A stretch of 14,666 nt of DNA from contig RXOD01005340.1 in NCBI GenBank assembly GCA_005223375.1, positions 1 through 14,666 on the forward strand, written 5' to 3'. The position numbers and the translations under genes are program-made. Positions 5,989 through 14,666 of the stretch are shown in pieces. This DNA comes from Amoebophrya sp. AT5.2. Its lineage: Eukaryota > Sar > Dinophyceae > Syndiniales > Amoebophryaceae. The first letter of the stretch is position 1. Every line of letters begins with the position of its first letter. Under the pieces are notes generated by a model, which did not search any database, was not told where the DNA came from, and worked only from the letters and a program-made list of their open reading frames with translations.

Positions 5989-8900
5989 ATGCCGCAGACA
6001 CGTGATGAGCTCCTGGGCGACAAGCCCGGGCCGTTTGCGCGTCACAACAAGCAGACGTTCTCGCCGATGAAGGTGCGCCCCAAAACTGCGAACCAGCCTC
6101 TCCGACAGATGGGAGAATCCGCGATTTGCGTGTACGCCGGCAGGGCCATGTCTGTCCTTAAGGCCGAGGCGAAAGTGCGTGAATACAGCGAGCCTGCGAA
6201 AGCCTTTTTCGTGCGTTTGGAACGCGTTGCCAAAGCGGAGCTGGAGAAGCTGTTCGTGTTGAAAATGCAGCACCTGTTCGTACGGAACCCGGTCAGGACG
6301 GACTTTCTGCTCAAAACCGAGGACAGCTACCCGGGGAAGCCGGTCTCGTTCTCGGACCTGTTGCCGGGACGACAAGGTCAAGGGAGCACCGCACTGCAGT
6401 CAGAGCTGGGGCTTGGAGGCTCGGCGTCCGCGGGGAATCTGCACGCTGGATCGGAGATATTGGGGAGGAGCAACGCGATGTACCAGGGAAAACAACTGAC
6501 AAACTACTTCCAGGGCGTGCTGGCAAAAGTCCTGCTCGACTTTGCTCAGTTCTCCGATGCGTTGCTGAAGTACTTCTTTTTTACGTTTTCTGTTTGCACT
6601 TCTGTAGAGTTAAGTAAGCGGCTTAAATTCACTTCCAGTTTCAGGTTCAGCTTCAACTGGGGCTCGAACTCAAATAAAATCCATCGCAGCTACACCACCG
6701 CTGAGGAGAAAGATTTCAAGTGGGGCAGCTCGGGCAATTCGACCAGCAACAAAGAATCTGACGCCAATTCCGAGTACGACACCGGGTCTTCGTCCAATGC
6801 CGGCTCCTCTTCTGGTCAGAAAGAAGGCGGTTCTTCCCAGGAGGACAACGAGGCCAATGCCGCCGAGCTCGTCGGGAAGAGATTCAAGAAAATTTTCCCC
6901 GAGAAGGCCAACATTCTTGTAAGGCGGCTCGAGGAATTGAGCGATCAGGTCACGAGATTAGAACAGAAGAACTATTTGATCACGGACAAGTTCCAGCATG
7001 CGAGGCGGAGCTATTTGCGGGAGCAGATTCTGTGGCAGGAGAAGTGGACGAAAGTGCGGAATTTGATTCCCGACGCGTTACGAACGGATTTCGAGCGACT
7101 GGACAGCGAAGTGCAAATCTACGACGACGAGATGTACAGCGACGAGTCGAAGATCCACAACATGTACCGGAAACAGATTGCCGAGATGGAAGAGCACTAC
7201 ACGGATCAGATCGAGAAGCTCCGGACCCGGTGTGCGTTTCTGGAGGACGATTTGGCGGCGGCGCGCAACGAAAACGAGAAGCTGCTGTTTCAGTTACAGC
7301 AGATGCAGATGAGCAAACGCAGCGGGGGAGCGGATCAGAAAGAGGAGTTCGAGGGCAGCATGGACCCCGTGCTGAAGTGCGACGTGGCGACACGAATGCT
7401 GAAGAGCGACTTTCTGGAGTTTTTCGACGAACGGGGGGTGGACCCCATCCCGGAATTGGTGACGCAGTACGAAGACGCGATTTTGAAAGCGCGGGGTGGC
7501 GGCGGCGGGGGGGCGAGCAGAGCGTCCAGGCGGAGTGTGGCAGGGGGCGTTCCGGACGGGCGGTCGAGCGGAACGGATTCGCTGGGGCAAGACGATTCGA
7601 GCGAGGAGGAGCCGGCTGCGTATTCGAAGCAGATGAGCTTCAAGAGGAAACAAACCTCGTTGAACGAAAATGTGGTGACCAGCCGACAACTCCGGGCAAT
7701 GGGAAGCATGGCGCTGAAGAGACAAAACACGACGGCGCCGTCAGGGCGTACAACTAGCTTCGTTTTCTGTAATTTAGAACAAGGTGGGGGCGTATCTATC
7801 TTTCTCAACTTACAAGTACAAGAACTGCTGCAAAATCTTCTACGATACATCGATGCGGTTGTTCCAACGTGCATTTCCTACCCCACCGAGAACTACAAAC
7901 ACAGTGTCCCGCATGTCAACCGTTTTCGGCGCGATTCTCGAGGACGAGGTTGGCGCCCAGCTCCCGCCGCTCGAATCGATTCAAATCGGCGCCACCGTCA
8001 TTCGCGGGCCCGACTGGGATTCTGACGAGCGCGGGGATGAGGATCTGATTCCTGGCAATCTGGGTAAGATCGTGTCGTTCGACGAAACGACGAAGGTCGC
8101 GGAAGTCGAGTGGGAGCCCGTGTCCGTGGATTGCGACGAGGCCGTTCCTGTGGATTTGCTCGACAAGCCCCAAGTCAACCAGCTGATGGATTTACTGCGA
8201 GCGATCGGGCTCAAGGGGGCGTCGGCGGCAACGAAAGACCCCATGATCGCGATCAAAAAGGCGAAAAAGATGGGCTGCGAACTGCACCGCCTGGAGCCCT
8301 TTGGCCTGGAGAGCGCAGGCGGCGGAAAATGGACCTTCAAGCCGCACAAACTCGAGTACGAAAAATTCTCGGAAGAACGGGCACTGCAGATTGCTGGGCT
8401 GTCGGAGATGGTAGTCTAAATCTTTCACGCTGTAGTTTGTGGCGAGAGGCTTGGCGCTGTTCGTTGGGATTTCGATTTTCTTCTGTAAGTATGGCAAGCA
8501 GAGAGACAGGCAGGTATTCGGGAGAACTGCGATTACCACGACTCCTGCGTAATGATACATAGCCGTTTGCGGCTACTTTTTAAGTACTTCTAATCACCGA
8601 GATTACATATTTTCCTGACTCTGCGGTCGAGAGAGATGAGAAGATGTCCCCATTCATCGAATGATTTCTCAGCTCGAGGACGAGTTCGGCGGCAACTTTC
8701 TCGTCCTCGTTCGTTGGCTTGGCGACCAGTTGCCGGAGGACATGCTATCGGCGTATTTCCTGCTCCAGCGAGTTTCGCTGAAGTCCACCGACTGGTGGTT
8801 TGTGAAAACAAGGGGTGGCCAGAAGACGCTCCGATCGCAGAAGAGCACCAAGATCATCATGGACGAGGATCACTTCGGCGAGGTGACCATCTTGTCCGTC

Positions 8901-11476
8901 GACGCGGGTTGCCAGGTGGAGGACGACTTACCTGGGTTCATTGGCGACGGAGGTTCCGCCTCAGGATCGGCGTCCGCATCGCGGCAACAGTCGAACTCAC
9001 CGCGGGGTTCTTCGGTGGCGGCGAGCGGTTTTGCATCGGAAAGGAGGGGGACAGTGCGCATGTCGGCAGGCGGAATGTGGACAGATTTAGAGACGGCGTT
9101 GGACGAGCTCGTAACCGAAGTGGACGCAGCGGAAGGAAGGTGCTACTGTGTTTTACGATTTACTTCTGGCACAGGTACCGTACCTACTGGAACCGGGTCT
9201 CAATAAGAAAGTAGTGTTGCAAGTTGTAGTCGGCGCATCAGAAGAAACAAACATTACTTCTGACTGCTCCTGCATACTGCTGTACGTCGTCCCTACCCAC
9301 CTAACTCAGGCTCGCCGGCAACGGCCCGGCACCCCCGCCACCCGCTGGAGGCTCCGGCGATCGCTCCCTTTTGGCCTTCAAGACCCGGTGGAACAGTTTT
9401 GTCGACGAACGCGACCGGACCGTCACCGACCTCGCGAAAATATTGAACGAGCCCGCCCCAAAATGGGTTTCTTTTCAGGACGTGCGCAAGGACGCCGGGC
9501 TCGCGGACTTGGGCCAGGGCCAAGACGGCCTTTCCCCCACCGGTTCGTCGCCGCGGGTGCCGTTGTCCCCCGGTCGCCCCGTCCCCCAGGGCAGCTCGAG
9601 ACGCATGAAGTCGACACAGGAAGCGAACGCGAAGGACGGAGTGTACTCACCCGCGCAGTCTCCTGGACGTAGCCCGACGTCGTCGCAGAGTCCGCGCCCG
9701 CGCATCGCGCCTCCCGCATCGCGCGAGTCGTCCCCCGCAACGCCCTCGAACCTGGCGGGCAAGAAGAGTCTCCTGCGGCTAGCGAAGTGGTCGAGCACAC
9801 TTGGTGGACAGGACGTGGGCGTGTTGGAGGCGCTGCTGAACCAGAACGTGGATCTGGAGGAACCACTCTCCAAAAAGCGGCTGCGCGCGACGTTCCGGAA
9901 AGCGGGGCTGCCGCTGGAGAAGGAGGAGCTCGAGGAGTTGCTTCTGATCCAAAACATCGCGATGCAAGGACGGGAGCAAGAGGTACCACAAACGGCGGGC
10001 GGTCGGCCGCACAGCGCGGGCGGCTCTGTGCGACTCTGCGATATCTTCGATTCGCTGCACCGCTGCTTGTTTGGCGCGCCGAGGCGGAGAATGCTGCTTC
10101 AACCAACGATGCCGTCTCGACCTGCGTCGGGATCGCCGCGCCGCGGCCACGGCAGCGGCAGCGGAAGTCCGCGACGGGTGGGCGGCGGCGCGACAGTTGG
10201 ACATCATCATACGTCCGCTTCGCCGCGTCAAAGATCAGGCTCTCCGGGCACAGTGAGCCAGCTCGGGCCACATAGCGCGCGCGTCGACCTCAGCATGCCA
10301 GACTTTGCGACGACAAAAGAGCGCATGCGTTGCGCGAACGGGGAAGGGACGTTCGCGGTTGAGCTGCACCCGACCAGTACGAAAGCGGCATCCGCTTCAA
10401 AAGATCCGCTGCGTGGAACGAGTCCTTTCGCGTCCGGCAACGAAAAGTACTGGAGCGACAAAGCTGCAAGTGGTCAACATCAGCAGGTGCAACTGCCGAG
10501 GTTCCAGTTTGCGCCGACGCGCACCGGAGCAGCTGGGGGCTTGTCTGCTTCGTCCTCTTCATCGGCCGCGCAGAGTGGTCGCAAGCGCTCGCACTCGCCC
10601 AGGAATCAGAAGCAGGTGCACGCGAGTGTGCTTCCCGAGGAGTACCTGCAGGCACAGGCCCGACTCACCGCCGCGCAGGGACAACGCGCGTCGAGTCCCC
10701 AGAACCGGCAAGTGCTTTCGTACCGCGACTCGGTCGACGGGAAGCGCCCGCACTCGTCCATGACCTACAGCGGGCGCGCGGGTCCAGGAACCACGGGGGA
10801 AGGGCTGGTCTCCGTGGAACAGGTGAGAAGACCAATCTTTGCCAGTAAGGACTACGTACCGCCCCCGCCGGCGGGAGTCACCTACGTCGGGACGATGCCG
10901 GGAGGCGGCGCTGGATCATCCGCGTCCTCGAACGCGTCGCCGCACAAAAAGCAGCACCGGCCGGGAACGAGTCCGCCACGAAACCAGTTGAAGACGCCGG
11001 AGATGTTAGCGCAGCACGGGAACAGCAAGGGCGCGTCGAACGGTCGGTACCTGCCTGCTCCAAACCTAAGTCCCGCGCTCACGATGGGCGCGCTAAGGAT
11101 AGCCGGCGGGGGTGGAGGACCACACGGGGGCGAGAACATAGTCGAGTCCTCGTCGGCGTCGCACAGCGGATCGTTAGCTGGTGCTGGCGGGCGAGTGACC
11201 CTGGCGTTTGAGAACACAACAGGGATCACCATGAAGAACTTCAGCGGACCGGGATCCGGTCAGCAGCAACAAGCCGCTCCGGCATCAGCAGGCAGAGGTA
11301 CAACTAGCGGAAGTGCGGCGAACCCGAACGTGCAAGTGCCCGGGAAACTGTTCAAGAGCCCGTCGCACGTGAACATGCGGGCGAAATCGCGCGAGGCAAT
11401 GCGGCACCCGAAAGACAGCGGCGCGCTGGCACGAGCGTCCTACATGCCGGACGCGTGGTACGAAAAAAAGAAGTGA
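5989..11476 (+). CDS. Five-exon protein: coiled coil, MIB/HERC2-like module and Ser-Pro-rich tail (function unknown)
   Basis: Proposed exons are 5989-6569, 6645-7747, 7905-8410, 8673-9139 and 9310-11476. They total 4824 nt: 1607 codons plus TGA at 11474-11476. The ATG at 5989 is the first after an in-frame TAG at 5959-5961. Residues 1-193 are mostly helical and basic. A Ser/Asn/Gly-rich stretch follows, then a coiled coil over about 280-415 and a poly-Gly run. Residues about 587-640 resemble a MIB/HERC2 domain (VIRGPDW at 593-599, then PGNLGKIV and VAEVEWE), a small beta fold found in ubiquitin-ligase-related proteins. The fifth exon has a Pro/Gly start, a helical Leu/Glu-rich block at about 1056-1101 without a visible calcium loop, and then a long disordered tail with repeated SPRR/SPR-type motifs and a short Gln run. 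I do not recognise the family. The one-gene model rests on matching phases and a uniform CAG acceptor. Separate genes starting at the ATGs at 7913 or 8661 remain possible. Confidence 0.6.
6570..6644 (+). other. Intron 1 of the five-exon gene (75 nt)
   Basis: Donor AA|GTACTT and acceptor TTTCAG|GTTC, with a pyrimidine-rich interior. The length is a multiple of three and contains no in-frame stop, so the frame reads through it. The translated interior is Phe-rich and unlike its surroundings, which is why I call it an intron. A second CAG at 6648-6650 would also keep frame. Confidence 0.65.
7748..7904 (+). other. Intron 2 of the five-exon gene (157 nt)
   Basis: Donor GGGC|GTACAA and acceptor ACACAG|TGTC. 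It moves the reading from the upstream coiled-coil frame to the frame of the MIB/HERC2-like exon. Of the AG sites I checked between 7776 and 7904, only the one at 7903-7904 gives the right phase. The upstream frame stays open through the intron to 8025, overlapping the next exon in another frame. A splice explains this better than two overlapping genes. Confidence 0.55.
8411..8672 (+). other. Intron 3 of the five-exon gene (262 nt)
   Basis: Donor GATG|GTAGTC and acceptor TTCTCAG|CTCG, phase 0. The upstream frame hits TAA seven bases into the intron, and the downstream frame has a TGA at 8637-8639. The acceptor must therefore lie in the last part, and this is the phase-compatible CAG I see there. 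The alternative is a new gene starting at the ATG at 8661. Confidence 0.55.
9140..9309 (+). other. Intron 4 of the five-exon gene (170 nt)
   Basis: Donor GAAG|GTGCTA and acceptor CTAACTCAG|GCTC. It joins codon AG|G in correct phase. A CTAAC branch-like motif sits right before the acceptor. The downstream frame has no ATG near its beginning, so a splice is needed to enter it. This is the best supported of the four junctions in this gene. Confidence 0.75.
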
Positions 11477-12571
11477 TCATGTGATGTAGCCCATCAAAAA
11501 TGACCTCCACAAAGAACTCCACGAGGACATCTTGGCGCATACTTAACGCATCATGCGTGTCTGTGAACAGAAATGTAACTTAATTTTGCAGCTGGTCCCA
11601 GCACTACTATGCACGATTTTGCGCGATTCTCACTGACTTACGTTTGGTTTAGAGTCTGCAGTTAGAGTCTCTTCTGCAACATGAGCTTTCCCCATCCTCG
11701 TAGGAGCCAGTACGTGCTATTTCTTCACGGTAGGCCGCTGCTTTCTTTTACGTAAAAAACCATGTCCCAACATTTTTGACATTGACTTTGTTTTGAGATC
11801 TAGTTTCTGCGCTTTTCAAGCCACTCACTCTGCGATTGACTTTCATTCTTGCATACCCCGTCTCGGGCTTATTCACGGCACAGATAATTTAATGGCTGTA
11901 TCAAAAACTTTGCGTTGCCATCGATATTCATCTTCATACTGCAGGCTTTGCAATTGCTGCCACACAACGTGGGCTGCACGGAAGCAAAGCGTTACAGAAG
12001 TACGTCAAGTTCAAGCTGCACGCGCGGCGAGAGCCGCGGAACCACCTGAAGGTCGATGGACCCAAAGAAAGCCTGAGGCAAGCCAATGAATTTCAATTTC
12101 TTTGCAAGTTGATCATGGTCGCGAAACGTTCTTTCTTACTGAGTGTGAGTCCTTCTCCTTGATCTCGTGGTCCGTTGTCGAGATCAAAAAGCGATCAAAA
12201 TACTTCTAGATCGAAAAATGCTTCAGAACCAGAGCCAAAAGAACATCAAGAGAACTGGCAATACTGATCCCAAGATTGAAAATACGACTAGCTCCAGCGT
12301 GTGCAGCGTAAATCTCAGCATGTCTGTGCAGACGATCAAACTTAGCCCTGTGGATCTCGGTTCTCAACCGTATGTGCATGTTGCTTGTCGGCGTATGTTT
12401 AAGCTCGAGCGCCCTGTCTTACTCTACTCAGTCTGATGTACCTTCCGGAACAGGGTAAAGGCTAGGTAGTGGCTTAAAATTCCTTTAGTGTCCTTCCATA
12501 GTGAACTAGAACTAGGTAGTACTACTTCTAACGCCATTAGATTTCCTTTTCCACTTCGAGCGGAATTGAAA
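11477..12571. other. Intergenic region between the five-exon gene and the exonuclease gene
   Basis: Mostly AT-richer sequence, with no complete gene that I can support. A 13-base near-perfect palindrome (ACGCAT-C-ATGCGT) lies at 11546-11558 in the likely 3' UTR. TTAGAGTCT is repeated at 11649 and 11662. A coding-like island lies at about 11945-12144 (separate entry). CTAGGTAGT occurs at 12462 and 12512, and the perfect palindrome GTAGTACTAC at 12516-12525, shortly before the exonuclease ATG. Confidence 0.5.
11945..12144 (+). other. Possible unassigned exon (coding-like island)
   Basis: The frame starting at 11893 is open to a TGA at 12160-12162. Within it, codons from about 11995 to 12090 end mainly in G or C and give a Lys/Arg-rich, non-repetitive peptide containing KYVKFKLHARREPRNHLKVD. 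A CTGCAG acceptor-like site ends at 11944 (another, TTACAG, at about 11997), and a consensus GTGAGT donor begins at 12145. I do not recognise the peptide. I could not find a clearly in-phase join to the exonuclease gene upstream of its ATG. It may be a small gene, a decayed exon or chance. Confidence 0.3.
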
Positions 12572-14666
12572 ATGCAATTCAGTACAGACCAGAGCAGGAG
12601 GGACGAGCTCGGTCTCTCGCTGCAGGAGCTTTGCTGCGGAGCGGCTACTCTTGTTTCGGAGGCTGGAAAGCTGCGGGACCAATCATTCTCGGCGTCGGCG
12701 ACCTCTTCAGCGGAAGATGTGGTCGTCAGCAGAACGCGAAGTGCGCTCGCGTGTGTTCGTGGCCTCCTGGGGATTAACTCTGCAGACGGGGAAGCGATCG
12801 AGGCAAAGCAGCGTGCGTTTTTTGAGGCACTAGCGACGACTTCTTCGACTGGTGAAACTGGAGATTGCGATTCTCCGCTCGCGCAGCAGCTAGCCGGGGC
12901 AACTACATGTGGAGCAACCACTGGAGAAGGAGATCGTGGCTCTCCAGGCGGGCGGGCAGAGGCCAGAGTGGCGAAGCAGGAAAAAAACGTTGAAAAATCA
13001 ACAGCTTTAGCGTCGGCAGGCGGTGAGACGGACAAAGGACGAAAAGCATCGGGCGCGTCGCCAGTCGCGCGAGATGAAATAAGTCGAGAGCAAAGAAAAT
13101 ACGGGAGGCTTCGACCTAATCCGGGCTCCGGCCTTTTTGGCCAGTCGAAAGGCGCGCTACTTATGCGTCCACAGGACCATTGGGTGGTGGACAACTTCCG
13201 CGTCAGCCACCAGACTGCGACCGGCTGCAGAATCGATTCCGTGACTCGAAACTTCGACGAGTTTCAGGACATGAACGCTGCCGTTGATGGAGCCGCCGAA
13301 TCTTCAGTTGGCGCAGCAGCTGATATCGACGCGCATCTAGCTTCGCTTGGGCTCGATAGTTCCCCCTCGTCCACGGTCTCGTCGAGGGCCTCGCCGGCCG
13401 CTCGCACTGCTTTGACAACGAAACTGCCGCTGCAGCTACCCCAACAAAGTGAGGCAGGCGCAACTACCCCTGGGGGCTCGCAGCCCCAGCAGGAGCATCC
13501 ACACCTTTCTGAGATCCAGCAACTTTCCCGCGCAGCGCACTGGCCGTCTCTCGACACAGTGTCGAGCGAGCTCGAGCGCTTCGAAAGGGGTGAGTACAAC
13601 TTCAAGCCGCAGCGCATGCAAACCTTCTTCCGCCCGCTGCCGAGAAACAACAGAGACGCGCCGAACGCCCAGAAGTCCATGGCCAAACTGGACGGATACT
13701 TCACGCTCCCGAATACAAATGCGAATGGGTCTACTTCTACAACTAGCGGTGATTCGACGTCCACGTCGGCAAGAACTGGTGGCACATCTACGACGAGTGG
13801 GACGAGCAGCAAGCCGCGGAACATGGACATGCAGCACGAGACTCCGGCGCCGTTGAAATGGGTGCGGACCGGAAAGGAACTGGACGAAATGGTCGCCGAA
13901 CTGATTTTGGAAGATTTTGTGGCGATCGATATCGAGCATCACTCCAAGCTGTCTTTCACGGGCTTCTGCTGCCTGCTCCAGATCTCGTCGAAGCACAGCG
14001 ACTGGATCGTGGATCTCCTGGCCACGAACGAAACGGACTTCCGGAGCGCGGTCGAACGCCTGAACAAGATCACCGCAAACCCAAACATCGTGAAGGTACT
14101 AACTCACTTACTTGCGCCAATCGTTGAGTGAACGTGAAGACCGAACGAGTACGTAGTTCTCGATCTCGAATCTCTTTTACTTCGCGTCAAACTTCATCAA
14201 TTTTTCTTTCTCACTTACACTTCAGGTCCTCCACGGCGCCGACCACGACGTGATTTGGCTGCAGCGTGACTTCGGTGTGTACGTGATCAATCTGTGCGAC
14301 ACGGGGCAGCTAACCCGCGTCCTGAAGTATCCGGGCGGGTTCGGGCTCGCAAATTTGTACAAAAACGAGCTGAACTTCCTCCCGGACAAGTCGCTGCAGC
14401 TGGCCGACTGGCGCGAGCGCCCGCTCAGCGACAACCTCGTCAGCTACGCCCGTAGTGATACGCACTTCCTTCTGTACGTCTGGCTCAAGCTAATGCGACA
14501 GCTCTACGACGCTGACGGCGTATTGGGTGCAGCTTCTGGAGGGGCTTCTACGTCTACCACGCTGAGCTGCTTCAAAAGCTTGGGACCACAGCACCCAAGC
14601 AGCGCGGCCGCTTTGCCCAAGCTGGATGCAGGGTTCGCGCAGTCCCAGGCCGTTGCGGCTACCGTG
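12572..14666 (+). CDS. RRP6: Rrp6/EXOSC10-like 3'-5' exoribonuclease (partial, 3' end off window)
   Basis: Nuclear exosome-associated exonuclease that trims and degrades rRNA, snoRNA and other nuclear RNAs from the 3' end. Exons are 12572-14095 and 14226-14666, still open at the window edge (655 codons seen). The DEDDy set is complete: Asp453 and Glu455 in AIDIEHHS, Asp516 in HGADHDVIWLQ, Asp586 with Tyr582 in YARSDTH. The flanking LADWRERPL and CLLQIS segments are family-typical. Residues 1-about 100 are partly helical, where Rrp6 proteins have a PMC2NT domain, but I cannot confirm that identity. The span between is long and low-complexity, with a Ser/Thr-Gly run before the exonuclease domain. 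After the domain a Ser/Ala/Gly-rich segment begins, and the HRDC domain expected in the family is not reached. I chose the first ATG in the frame, 12572. An in-frame TAG lies upstream at 12467-12469. Family assignment is firm; the N-terminal model is less so. Confidence 0.9.
14096..14225 (+). other. Intron in the RRP6-like gene (130 nt)
   Basis: Donor GAAG|GTACTA and acceptor CACTTCAG|GTCC, phase 0. The upstream frame would end at a TGA at 14129-14131 inside the intron. Removing it joins NIVK to VLHGADHD exactly where Rrp6 family members are continuous, so this junction is the firmest in the window. Confidence 0.93.

Noticed and set aside
9423..10271. Long minus-strand frame of 282 codons opposite exon 5
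   Set aside because: It is opposite a GC-rich, Arg/Pro/Ser-coding exon, where antisense frames stay open by composition; no domain is visible.
12424..13194. Minus-strand frame of 256 codons opposite the exonuclease N-terminal region
   Set aside because: Shadow of the + strand Ser/Ala-rich coding sequence; no motif and no own context.
1..14666. Dinoflagellate spliced-leader relic, CRISPR array, LTRs or rRNA
   Set aside because: I looked for the leader core, regularly spaced repeats, long terminal repeats and rRNA signatures by eye and saw none.

Overview
The window reads as nuclear DNA of a eukaryote, most likely a protist. The evidence is interrupted genes with GT-AG introns of 75-262 nt, a complete non-LTR retrotransposon reading frame, and an Rrp6/EXOSC10-type RNA-exosome exonuclease. 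All supported genes lie on the + strand. The long serine/glycine/alanine-rich segments, the unrecognised coiled-coil protein and the one-directional layout would fit an alveolate (dinoflagellate or perkinsid-like) or another GC-moderate protist. I cannot fix the lineage from sequence alone. The introns use ordinary GT-AG sites, so they do not show the GC/GA donors often seen in Symbiodiniaceae.

Layout. (1) 1-400: no supportable gene; a strong stem-loop lies at 289-344. (2) 401-about 4603: a LINE with one long frame (ATG at 602, stop at 4499-4501) carrying an APE-type endonuclease, a YVDD reverse transcriptase, an inserted CCHC-type zinc finger, and a charged C-terminal helix with a small tail region. 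It ends near a (TGAA)4 tail. (3) 4604-5988: non-coding, AT-richer, with three consecutive hairpins (4980-5130), some 21-bp-period duplications and a cluster of palindromes. (4) 5989-11476: I join this into one five-exon gene of 1607 codons. It has a coiled-coil N-terminal half, a MIB/HERC2-like module, and a long disordered Ser-Pro-rich tail. All four junctions keep frame and all use GT...CAG. (5) 11477-12571: intergenic, with one coding-like island at about 11945-12144. (6) 12572-14666: the Rrp6-like exonuclease, with one intron, running off the right edge before any HRDC domain.

The genes do not form an obvious pathway. The LINE is a selfish element that appears recent, because its frame and catalytic residues are intact. 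The exonuclease is a conserved housekeeping RNA-processing enzyme. The five-exon gene is a lineage-specific structural or adaptor protein of unknown role. The points most worth a second look are the zinc-finger insertion in the LINE, its structured 5' and 3' flanks, the hairpin cluster at 4980-5130, and the fused coiled-coil/MIB-HERC2 architecture.
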